DNA from: Deltaproteobacteria bacterium
GTDB lineage: Bacteria; Myxococcota_A; UBA9160; UBA4427
DNA: 64,000 nucleotides
Assembly: GCA_016713665.1 (NCBI GenBank)
Contig: JADJOR010000002.1
Location: forward strand, 186,001-250,000
Direction of reading: 5' to 3'
Shown here one piece after another: positions 17,109 through 24,558 of this stretch. Numbering within the stretch: the first letter of the stretch is position 1; every line of letters begins with the position of its first letter. The translations under genes were made by a program, and so were the position numbers. The notes under the pieces were generated by a model. The model saw only the letters and a program-made list of their open reading frames with translations. It did no database searches and had not been told where the DNA came from.

Positions 17109-18371
17109 TTGAGCGTCGAGCGATCGCCCACGCCTGCGGCAGATTCGGGATCCACGGCGGAGCCCCATCCGGTCCTCGCGACCTTCCGGCTGCCCTTCTA
17201 TGCCCGCCTCTGGAGCTCGAACCTGCTCCAGTTCATCTGCTTCCAGGTGCTCTTCCTGGCGATGCAGTGGCTCGTGACGTCGCTCTCCGACCTGCGCAGC
17301 GCGGTCGGGCTGATGGGCTTCGTCCAGGGCGGGACGATCGCGCTCGTCTCGCCGGTGGCCGGGGTGATCGTCGACCGGGCCTCGAAGCGGAACCTGATCG
17401 TCGCCGGGCGCATCGCGATGGGGTCGATCTCGCTGCTCGTCGCTTTCCTCATCTGGTCGGATCAGGTCGCCTATTGGATGCTGCTCTCGGTCTCGATCAT
17501 CGGCGGGCTCGTCGCTTCGGTGCTCGGGCCGGCGACCCAGACCTACGTCGTCGACGTCGTCGGCCGCGAACGGACCCACGAAGCGATCTCCCTGAACGCG
17601 ATGGGGACCTCCTTCGGGACGATGGGCGGCGGTGCGCTGGCCGGCGTGCTCGTCGGCGTCCTCGGCATCGTCGCGACCTACTTCTCGGCGGCGATCGGCG
17701 TGCTGCTGGCGGCGGCGCTGGTCGTCACGATCCCGATGCTCGGGCGCTCGGCGCGGCCCGCGGAGCGGCGCTCGCCCTGGGCGGATCTGCGCGAGGGCTA
17801 TGCCTACGTTCGGGAGCGGCCGCCGCTCCTGCTCGCGCTGCTCGCCTGTGCGATGTCGCTCTTCAATGGCGCCCTCAATCCGATGCGGCCGATCTTCGCG
17901 CGCCACGTCCTCGAGGTCGGCGCGTCGGGCTTCGGCATGCTGTCGGCGGCCCACGGGGTCGGAACCTTCGTCGCGGCCCTGGGCGTCATGCTCCGCCCGC
18001 CGCATCCGCGCCACGTCGGGCTCTTGATCGCGGGAACCATGCTCGGTTATGCCGCCGGCCTCGTCCTCTACGCCTTCGGCTTCTCCTTCGGCTGGGCCCT
18101 CGGCGTCGAGGTCTGGCTCGGGTTCACCGGCCAGCTCTGGAACGTGGTCGCGGTCGTGGGCTTCCAGCTCGCGGTGCCCGAGGCGATGCGGGGGCGCGTC
18201 CTCAGCATGGTCTTCACGCTGGCCCAGCTCGGCTTCGTCGGGATCCTCGGCGTCGGCGCCCTCGCGGACGCGGTCGGAGACCAGCTGGCCCTCGGACTCT
18301 TCGGAGCGATCCCGACGATCCTGCTGACGGGCCTGATGGCCTTCGGCTGGAAGACGCTGAAGCAGATGTAG
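17109..18371 (+). CDS. MFS transporter
   Basis: A 420-residue major facilitator protein with twelve hydrophobic segments in two halves. Near the N-terminus is the loop motif GVIVDRASKRNLIVAGR, the typical MFS loop 2-3 signature. The second half begins near ERPPLLLALLACAMSLF. It resembles the enterobactin-exporter/DHA3-type efflux proteins; the cargo is unknown. The start is a TTG at 17109 placed seven bases after AGGAG; no ATG gives a better leader. The SGNH hydrolase gene follows 25 bases later with its own TTG start, implying a two-gene operon. Confidence 0.88.
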   Translation: MSVERSPTPAADSGSTAEPHPVLATFRLPFYARLWSSNLLQFICFQVLFLAMQWLVTSLSDLRSAVGLMGFVQGGTIALVSPVAGVIVDRASKRNLIVAGRIAMGSISLLVAFLIWSDQVAYWMLLSVSIIGGLVASVLGPATQTYVVDVVGRERTHEAISLNAMGTSFGTMGGGALAGVLVGVLGIVATYFSAAIGVLLAAALVVTIPMLGRSARPAERRSPWADLREGYAYVRERPPLLLALLACAMSLFNGALNPMRPIFARHVLEVGASGFGMLSAAHGVGTFVAALGVMLRPPHPRHVGLLIAGTMLGYAAGLVLYAFGFSFGWALGVEVWLGFTGQLWNVVAVVGFQLAVPEAMRGRVLSMVFTLAQLGFVGILGVGALADAVGDQLALGLFGAIPTILLTGLMAFGWKTLKQM

Positions 18372-18396
18372 GCGAGCCACCGGTGAGGAGCACGCT

Positions 18397-19095
18397 TTGA
18401 AGAAGCTCGCGTTCGGATTGCTCGGGATCGCGCTTCTCGCGCTCTGCGCCGTCGGCCTCTATCTCCGCTACATGAGCGGGGCGGCCGGAGATCCGGCTTT
18501 CTTCGCGTCGGAGATCGAGGTCTTCGTCGAGGCCGATCGCACGGCGCCGCCCGCGCCCGGGCAGATCGTCTTCGTCGGCAGCTCGAGCATCCGCTTCTGG
18601 ACGACGCTCGAGCAGGACATGGCGCCGCTCCGGATCGTGCGCCGCGGCTTCGGCGGTGCACAGCTTTCCCACGTCGTCCACGAGGCGCCGCGGATCGTGA
18701 TCCCCTACGCGCCGCGTGCCGTCGTCGTCTACGCCGGCGACAACGACATCGGCGCCGGGAAGAGCGCCGAGACGGTCGTCGCCGACTTCGAGGCGCTCGT
18801 CGTGCTGCTGCGGGCCTCGCTCCCCGAGGTCGACGTCTGGTTCCTGTCGATCAAGCCTTCGCGTCTGCGCGCGAGCCTCTGGCCCGAGATGGCGAAGGCG
18901 AACGCGCGCATTCGGGCGCTCGCGGAGGCGGACCCGCGCCTGCACTACCTCGACGTCGGGACGGTCCTGCTGGGAAGCGACGGGGAGCCGAGCGCCGACT
19001 TCTTCCGCTTCGACGGTCTCCATCTGAACGCCGCCGGCTACGCAGCCTGGACGAAGGTCGTGAAGCCCGTGCTGCTCGACGCCTACGGATCCTGA
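18397..19095 (+). CDS. SGNH/GDSL-type hydrolase, membrane-anchored
   Basis: A 232-residue protein with an N-terminal membrane anchor (FGLLGIALLALCAVGLYLRY) and a periplasmic SGNH hydrolase fold: block I IVFVGSSSIRFW (nucleophile Ser in GSSS in place of GDSL), block II GFGGAQLSH, block III YAGDNDIG with the Asn, and block V FDGLHLNAAGY with catalytic Asp-His. It probably acts as an esterase or deacetylase on surface glycans or lipids. TTG start 18397 with GAGGAG at proper spacing. It is downstream of, and probably co-transcribed with, the MFS exporter, so it may process the exported compound. Confidence 0.85.
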   Translation: MKKLAFGLLGIALLALCAVGLYLRYMSGAAGDPAFFASEIEVFVEADRTAPPAPGQIVFVGSSSIRFWTTLEQDMAPLRIVRRGFGGAQLSHVVHEAPRIVIPYAPRAVVVYAGDNDIGAGKSAETVVADFEALVVLLRASLPEVDVWFLSIKPSRLRASLWPEMAKANARIRALAEADPRLHYLDVGTVLLGSDGEPSADFFRFDGLHLNAAGYAAWTKVVKPVLLDAYGS

Positions 19096-19200
19096 GCGGC
19101 GAGTCCCGCGCGATGGCTCCCGATGCCGGCACGAACGCGAGCGCGTCGCGCCCTGCGCTAGTCTGCCGTCCGATTCAATGACGCACAGGGGAGGTTCGCC

Positions 19201-19809
19201 GTGTCGAAGATTGCGCGCAGCATGCAGAGGCTCGTTCTCGGGCTCGCTCTCGCCTTTTCGCTCTCGCTCGGCCTGACCGGCTGCGGCTACAACCAGATCC
19301 AGGCCGGTGACGAGGCGGTCAAGGCCGCCTTCTCGGAGATCTCGAATCAGTACCAGCGCCGCGCCGACCTGATCCCGAATCTGGTCAACACCGTGAAGGG
19401 CGCCGCCGACTTCGAGAAGCAGACGCTCGAGGCCGTCGTCGAGGCGCGCTCGAAGGCGACGAGCATCGAGGTGACGCCCGAGCTCGTGAACGATCCGGTG
19501 GCGCTCCAGAAGTTCATGGACGCCCAGGGCCAGCTCTCGAGCGCGCTCTCGCGGCTCTTCGCCGTCGCCGAGGCGTATCCGCAGCTCAAGGCGACCGAGG
19601 CGTTCCGCGATCTGCAGGCCCAGATCGAGGGCACCGAGAACCGCATCACCGTCGCCCGCGGCCGCTACATCGAGTCCGTCCAGAGCTACAACACGCTGGT
19701 CCGCTCGTTCCCGGCCGTGCTGACGGCGAAGGTGATCGGCGCCGCGCCGAAGCCGACCTTCGAGGCCCGCGCCGACGTCGGCGACCAGCCGCCGAAGGTC
19801 CAGTTCTGA
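19201..19809 (+). CDS. LemA family protein
   Basis: A 202-residue LemA-type lipoprotein: signal segment with lipobox LTGC, then GYNQIQAGDEAVKAAFSEI, NQYQRRADLIPNLVNTVKG, the long coiled helices of the LemA core, and a short tail. The family is widespread, membrane-anchored, with an unknown periplasmic role, often paired with TPM-domain proteins. Start GTG 19201 after GGGGAGG. It precedes two TPM-domain genes, the standard LemA neighbourhood. Confidence 0.93.
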   Translation: MSKIARSMQRLVLGLALAFSLSLGLTGCGYNQIQAGDEAVKAAFSEISNQYQRRADLIPNLVNTVKGAADFEKQTLEAVVEARSKATSIEVTPELVNDPVALQKFMDAQGQLSSALSRLFAVAEAYPQLKATEAFRDLQAQIEGTENRITVARGRYIESVQSYNTLVRSFPAVLTAKVIGAAPKPTFEARADVGDQPPKVQF

Positions 19810-20704
19810 TCCGCGCCGCCGCCGGCGTCCTGGTCCTGGCGCTCGGCCTGCTGCTCGCGCCGCCGGGCCGGGCCCTGCTCGAAGTTCGTCCGCTCGCCGC
19901 GCGGGTCAACGACGACGCGGGGCTCCTCGCGCCCGCAGACGCCCAGGCTCTCGAGGCCGAGCTCACGGCCTACGAGGGCGAGACGGGCCACCAGATTGCG
20001 GTGCTGACGGTGAAGACCCTCGAAGGCGAGGCGGTCGAGTCGTTCGCGCTGCGGGTCGCCGAGGTCTGGAAGCTCGGCGATGCGAAGCGCGACGACGGCG
20101 TCCTCCTCGTCGTCGCCTCCGAGGATCGCAAGGCGCGCATCGAGGTCGGCTACGGCCTCGAGGGGGTGATCCCCGACGCGCTCGCTGCGCGCATCCTGCG
20201 CGAGCAGATGATCCCCTGGTTCAAGCGCGACGAGATGGGGCAGGGCTTGCGGGCGGGGTCGAGGCGTTGATGCTGGCCGCCCGCGGCGAGGTCGTGCCGG
20301 CCCCGGCCGATCGGCGCGGGCGGGGCGAGGGGGCGCCGTCGACGGCCCAGGCCGTGCTGGTCGCGGTGCTCGTCGGTGCTTTCATCGGCGGCAATCTCGG
20401 GCGGCTGTCGCGGGTCGTGGGCTCGCTCGTCGGCGGCTCGCTCGCCGGGTTCGTCGCCTTCCTGCTGACGGCGCTCCTCTCGGCCTCGCTCCTCGCGGGC
20501 GTCGCGGGGTTCGCCTCGGCGTTGCTCTTCTCGATCGCACCGACGAGCTCCGGGATGCGCGGGCGCGGCCCCGGCGGCATGCGGACCGGCGGGTACGGCG
20601 GCTGGGGCGGCGGCTTCGGTGGGGGCGGATTCGGCGGCGGAGGCGGCGGGTTCGGCGGTGGGGGCGGCGGCTTTGGTGGCGGTGGCGCCTCGGGGAGCTG
20701 GTAG
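19806..20704 (+). pseudogene. YgcG-like TPM-domain protein with frameshift
   Basis: TPM (TLP18.3/Psb32/MOLO-1) domain protein of about 300 residues: signal peptide (VLVLALGLLLAPPGRA), the TPM domain with VNDDAGLLAPADAQALE, GHQIAVLTVKTLEGEAVE, and DDGVLLVVASEDRKARIEVG, then two membrane helices (AFIGGNLGRLSRVVGS region) and a Gly/Phe-rich tail typical of YgcG. The frame breaks near 20251-20255: adding a G to the GGGG run restores GLRAGVEALMLAARGE. No ATG, GTG or TTG start is available; a CTG at 19806 overlaps the LemA stop (CTGA) and begins the signal peptide directly. Probably a membrane chaperone or phosphatase-like protein. Confidence 0.75.
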
Positions 20705-21337
20705 ATGCGGCCTTCGAACCTGATCGGGCCGGCGGATCGCGAGCGGATCGAGGCGGCGGTCCGGGCGGCGGAGGCCGGAACCTCGGGCGAGATCGTCGTC
20801 CAGGTCGTGCGGCGCTCGGAGGATTTCGCGGTCTCGTCCTGGCGATTCGCGGTCCTGCTCGCGGCGCTGGTCCTGCTCGCTGCGGATTGGATCGCGCCCG
20901 CGTCCTCGCTGCTCGTGTTGTTCGGCTTGCAGAGCGCTGCCGTCATCACCGCGCACCTCGCCTGCGCCCTCGATCCGATCCGCCGGCTCTGTCTGCGCGA
21001 GGACGAGCTCGAGCGCGCGGCCCAGCGCGGGGCCCTCGACGCATTCCGCCTCCACGTCGCGCGCCGGACGGAAGGGCGGACGGGCATCCTGATCTACGTC
21101 TCGCTCCTCGAGCACCGCGTCGTCGTGCTGGGCGACGAGGCCGTCGATCGCGCCCTCGGCGAAGGCGAGTCCTGGGCGGCGGTCGTCGATCGGGTGCTCG
21201 AGGGCATCCGGAAGGGGCAGGCCGCGGAGGGGATCGTGCGCGCCGTCGAACGCTGCGGCGCGATGCTCGCGAGACCGCTACCTCGGGAGGCCGGCGATCG
21301 CGACGAGATCGTCCAGGGCCTCATCCTCTCGGACTGA
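20705..21337 (+). CDS. TPM-domain membrane protein
   Basis: A 210-residue second TPM-family protein lacking a signal peptide. The cytosolic/periplasmic TPM-like fold is split by two membrane segments (RFAVLLAALVLLAADWIA and LLVLFGLQSAAVIT). Recognisable pieces are RIEAAVRAAEAGTSGEIVVQV at the start and TGILIYVSLLEHRVVVLGDE in the second half, as in the typical LemA-associated third gene. Start ATG 20705 follows the previous stop with no gap. Function unknown. Confidence 0.85.
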   Translation: MRPSNLIGPADRERIEAAVRAAEAGTSGEIVVQVVRRSEDFAVSSWRFAVLLAALVLLAADWIAPASSLLVLFGLQSAAVITAHLACALDPIRRLCLREDELERAAQRGALDAFRLHVARRTEGRTGILIYVSLLEHRVVVLGDEAVDRALGEGESWAAVVDRVLEGIRKGQAAEGIVRAVERCGAMLARPLPREAGDRDEIVQGLILSD

Positions 21338-21340
21338 GCG

Positions 21341-22711
21341 ATGGCGACCGTCCCGACCCCTACGCCGACCCACGGCGGCTCCCAGCTGCGCCGGGATCTG
21401 CGCGCGATGCTCGGCGATGGTGTGGCCTTCAGCGTCATGGTCGGGGTCGGGGAGTCCTATCTGCCCGCCTTCGCCCTCGCGCTCGGCCACGGCGACGTCG
21501 TTTCCGGGCTGGTGGCGACGGTGCCGATGCTGGCGGGGGCGTTGATCCAGCTCGCCTCCCCGGCTGCGGTCGGGATCCTCGATTCCCATCGGCGCTGGGT
21601 CGTGCTCTGCGCGGGGCTCCAGGCGCTCTGCTTCGTACCTCTGGTCGTCTCGGCCCTGGCCCACGAGATGGATCTCCTCCTGCTCTATGCGGTCGCGTCC
21701 GTCTACTGGGGCTTCGGGATGTCGACCGGGCCCGCCTGGACGACCTGGGCGAGCTCGCTGGTTCCGAAGCGGATGCGCCCGGCCTTCTTCGCGAACCGGG
21801 CACGGGCTTCGCAGCTGGCCCTGGTCCTTGCCCTCGTCGTCGGCGGCCTGATCCTCCAGCTCGGCAAGGGGCGCGGGGCGGAGTTCGCCGCCTTTGCGGC
21901 GACCTTCGGGATCGCGTTCGTCGCGCGTGTGGTGTCGGCGAGCTTCCTCTACTCGCAGCGCGAGCCGCGCAGCCTCGAGGTTGGCGAGACCAGCATCTCC
22001 CCCGCCGTCATCAGCCGCCACGTCCGCACCGGCGGCCACGGCCGACTGCTCTTCTTCCTGCTCACGTTCCAGGCCGGCGTGATGGTCGCGTCCCCCTACT
22101 TCACGCCCTACATGCTGGCGGAGCTCGAGCTCTCCTATCTCGAGTTCACCGTGCTGACGGCCACCGCCTTCGGTGCACGTGTCCTCGCGCTGCCCTTCCT
22201 CGGCCGCTTCGTTCGCCGCGTCGGAACGAAGGCCGTCCTCTGGCGCGCGGGCCTCGCGATCTCGACCTTCCCGATCCTCTGGCTCGTCACCGACCATTTC
22301 GCCTGGCTCTTCGTCCTCCAGGTCGTCTCGGGCATCGGTTGGGCGGCCTTCGAGCTGGCCTCGCTGCTGTCCTTCTTCGAGCGCATCCCGCCCCGGGGCC
22401 AGACGAGCGTGCTGACGCTCTACAACCTGGCCAACGCGACCGCCGTCGTGACGGGGAGCGCGATCGGCGGCCTCCTGCTGCGCGGATTCGGGGAGGGACC
22501 GGCGGGCTTCGTGGCGATCTTCGTCGTCTCGACGGGGGCCCGGGTCGCGATGCTCGGATTCCTGCGACGGGTGCCCGAGCTGGCCGATCCGGGCGAGCCG
22601 CCGCCGATGCGGGCGCTCTCGGTCCGACCGGCCTCGGGCGGCGAGCATCGGCCGGTCCTGACGGAGCAAGGCGAGTTCCGCCGGGACGGCAAACCCGGGG
22701 AAGCCGGGTAA
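21341..22711 (+). CDS. MFS transporter
   Basis: A 456-residue major facilitator. About twelve hydrophobic segments are seen, the first after GDGVAFSVMVGVGESYLPA; the loop motif is weak (FVRRVGTKAVLWRAG in the second half). YWGFGMSTGPAWTTWASSLVP is the kind of conserved TM4-5 segment found in a DUF-type MFS branch not tied to a defined substrate. A non-membrane C-terminal tail of about 35 residues is probably disordered. It follows the TPM gene by three bases, so it may belong to the lemA operon. Confidence 0.8.
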   Translation: MATVPTPTPTHGGSQLRRDLRAMLGDGVAFSVMVGVGESYLPAFALALGHGDVVSGLVATVPMLAGALIQLASPAAVGILDSHRRWVVLCAGLQALCFVPLVVSALAHEMDLLLLYAVASVYWGFGMSTGPAWTTWASSLVPKRMRPAFFANRARASQLALVLALVVGGLILQLGKGRGAEFAAFAATFGIAFVARVVSASFLYSQREPRSLEVGETSISPAVISRHVRTGGHGRLLFFLLTFQAGVMVASPYFTPYMLAELELSYLEFTVLTATAFGARVLALPFLGRFVRRVGTKAVLWRAGLAISTFPILWLVTDHFAWLFVLQVVSGIGWAAFELASLLSFFERIPPRGQTSVLTLYNLANATAVVTGSAIGGLLLRGFGEGPAGFVAIFVVSTGARVAMLGFLRRVPELADPGEPPPMRALSVRPASGGEHRPVLTEQGEFRRDGKPGEAG

Positions 22712-22819
22712 GCTCCCGGCCCAGCGCCGCGCGCTCGCGCGGATCCAGGGGCACCGCACGGTCGCGGCCGCCCTGCGAACAGCTGGAGAGAGCCCGTCGG
22801 GCTCATGGGAAGTCCTGTC

Positions 22820-23974
22820 ATGGCGAATACGGCCAACGCGCCGAAAGAGAACGAGTACGAGGGCGCCATCGATCGAGGGCTCGAAGGCATCATCGCCTGC
22901 TCGAGCGCGATCAGCACGATCGACGGTACGACGCTGATCTACCGCGGTCACACGATCGAGGACCTGGCGGAGAACGCGACCTTCGAGGAGGTGATCTACC
23001 TGCTCTGGTTCGGCGCGTTGCCGACTGCGGGCGAGCTCGAGGGATTTCGCGGCCGTCTCGCGCGCAGCATGACGCTGCCGGAAGAGATGCGCGTCTGGTT
23101 GCTCGGGATGCCCAAGAAGGTCCATCCGATGGACTTCCTGTCCGCCGTCGTCGCGGGGCTCACGCTCCACGATCCCGAGGCGAACATCATGAACATCACC
23201 GCGGCCGTCGGGAAGGCGGTGCGCCTGACGGCGCGCATCGGCCTCGTCGTCGGCGCCTACGAGCAGGCGCGCAACGGGCGCTGGCCGATCGAAGCGGACC
23301 CGACGAAGTCGATCTCCTGGAACATCCTGCGCGGCATCACGGGCAAGGCCCCGACGCCGGCCCAGGAGCGCGACTTCGACGTCTGCCTGATCCTGCACGC
23401 GGACCACGAGCTCAATGCTTCGGCCTTCTCTGCGCGGGTCACGGCGAGCACGCTCTCGGGCATGTACTCGTCGGTGCTCGCCGCGATCGGGACGCTCAAG
23501 GGCCCGCTGCACGGCGGCGCCAACGCCGCGGTCATGGCGATGCTTCGCCAGATCGGGAGCGAGGACAAGATCGACTCGTTCCTCGCCAACGCCTTCGCGA
23601 GCGGCGACAAGATCATGGGCTTCGGCCATCGCGTCTACAAGAACGGCGATCCCCGGGCCAAGATCCTGCGCACGATGAGCGAGCGGCTGACCAGCGAGAT
23701 CGGCCGCCCCGAGTTCTACCGCATGAGCCAGAAGCTCGAGAAGCTCATGAGCGAGAAGAAGGGGCTGATCCCGAACGTCGATTTCTACTCGGCGACGGTC
23801 TACAACGCCCTCGGGATCCCGGACGACCTGTTCACGCCGATCTTCGCGGCGAGCCGGATCGCCGGCTGGTGTGCCCACATCATGGAGCAGTACCAGAACA
23901 ACCGGATCTACCGGCCGCGGGCGCGCTACATCGGGCCGATGGACGCCCGGTACGTGCCGATCGAGCGGCGCTAG
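22820..23974 (+). CDS. Citrate synthase
   Basis: Condenses acetyl-CoA with oxaloacetate to citrate (TCA cycle). About 384 residues, matching the short dimeric type I/methylcitrate-synthase-like enzymes. Catalytic residues are visible: His in LHADHELNAS and in GPLHGGAN, then GFGHRVYKNGDPRA, and Asp in NVDFYSATVYNALG. The N-terminus GLEGIIACSSAIS and YRGHTIEDLAENATFEEV is standard. Two starts are possible, ATG 22805 and ATG 22820; the second has GGAAG at seven bases. A 2-methylcitrate synthase role cannot be excluded without prp genes nearby; none are seen. A large hairpin follows. Confidence 0.93.
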   Translation: MANTANAPKENEYEGAIDRGLEGIIACSSAISTIDGTTLIYRGHTIEDLAENATFEEVIYLLWFGALPTAGELEGFRGRLARSMTLPEEMRVWLLGMPKKVHPMDFLSAVVAGLTLHDPEANIMNITAAVGKAVRLTARIGLVVGAYEQARNGRWPIEADPTKSISWNILRGITGKAPTPAQERDFDVCLILHADHELNASAFSARVTASTLSGMYSSVLAAIGTLKGPLHGGANAAVMAMLRQIGSEDKIDSFLANAFASGDKIMGFGHRVYKNGDPRAKILRTMSERLTSEIGRPEFYRMSQKLEKLMSEKKGLIPNVDFYSATVYNALGIPDDLFTPIFAASRIAGWCAHIMEQYQNNRIYRPRARYIGPMDARYVPIERR

Positions 23975-23998
23975 CTCGGCCCTCCCCTCCGGCATCGT

Positions 23999-24052
23999 CC
24001 GACTCGAAGCCGCTCCCGGTCCGATCTCAGACCGGGGAGCGCTTCGAGTCGG
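23999..24052 (+). terminator. Long hairpin after citrate synthase
   Basis: Left arm 23999-24021 and right arm 24030-24052 pair almost completely over 23 bases (one G shifted between runs), with a CGATCTCA loop, 25 bases after the stop. There is no T-tract after the stem, so it could be a stability or Rho-assisted terminator hairpin. Confidence 0.6.
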
Positions 24053-24117
24053 ATGAGTGGCATTGCCCCTGGCTCCCCCTCGCCTAATGTGCTCCGGGTC
24101 TGTCGGGGGGGCGGAAA

Positions 24118-24558
24118 ATGCAGGGCGAGCATCCGTTGATCGGTTCCTGGCAGCTCGATTCGTTCGAGCTCCAGACGAAGGATGGGAAGATCCTCCATCC
24201 CTATGGCCAGGAGCTGGCCGGCTACCTCTTCTACAACGCCGATGGCTACATGTCGGCGGCCTTCATGAACGCCGCGCGCGGTCGGATCCAGGGCAACGAT
24301 CTCGAGGCCGCCGCGAAGTCGAGCTCCTACGACCAGTTCATGGCCTATACCGGTGGCTTCGAAGTGACGGGCGACCAGATCCGGCATTTCGTCGAGGTCG
24401 CCTCCCTGGAAGTCTGGAACGGGACGGTCCAGGAGCGCTGGTTCAAGATCGACGGCGACCGCCTCGAGCTCTTGACCCAGCCCCTGACGGTGGGCAGCGA
24501 CGCGCCGGTCGGGCGCCTCGTCTGGCACCGCGTGAAGCGCACTCCCTCCGCCGCGTGA
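24118..24558 (+). CDS. Lipocalin-like domain protein
   Basis: A 146-residue soluble protein of the lipocalin-like (Lipocalin_5) type: IGSWQLDSFELQTKDG at the start, then the repeated strand pattern YGQELAGYLFYNADGYMSAAFM, YTGGFEVTGDQIRHFVEVA, and a closing strand FKIDGDRLELLTQP. It forms a small beta barrel that binds a hydrophobic ligand. It precedes the PKS, whose GTG start overlaps its stop (GTGA), so the two are translationally coupled; it may carry or protect the polyketide product. The ATG at 24118 has GGGGGGCGGAAA ahead. Confidence 0.75.
   Translation: MQGEHPLIGSWQLDSFELQTKDGKILHPYGQELAGYLFYNADGYMSAAFMNAARGRIQGNDLEAAAKSSSYDQFMAYTGGFEVTGDQIRHFVEVASLEVWNGTVQERWFKIDGDRLELLTQPLTVGSDAPVGRLVWHRVKRTPSAA

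Noticed and set aside
20580..20704. Gly-rich repeat tail of the YgcG-like gene as a mobile or CRISPR-like repeat
   Set aside because: It is the coding sequence of the Gly/Phe tail typical of YgcG-like proteins.
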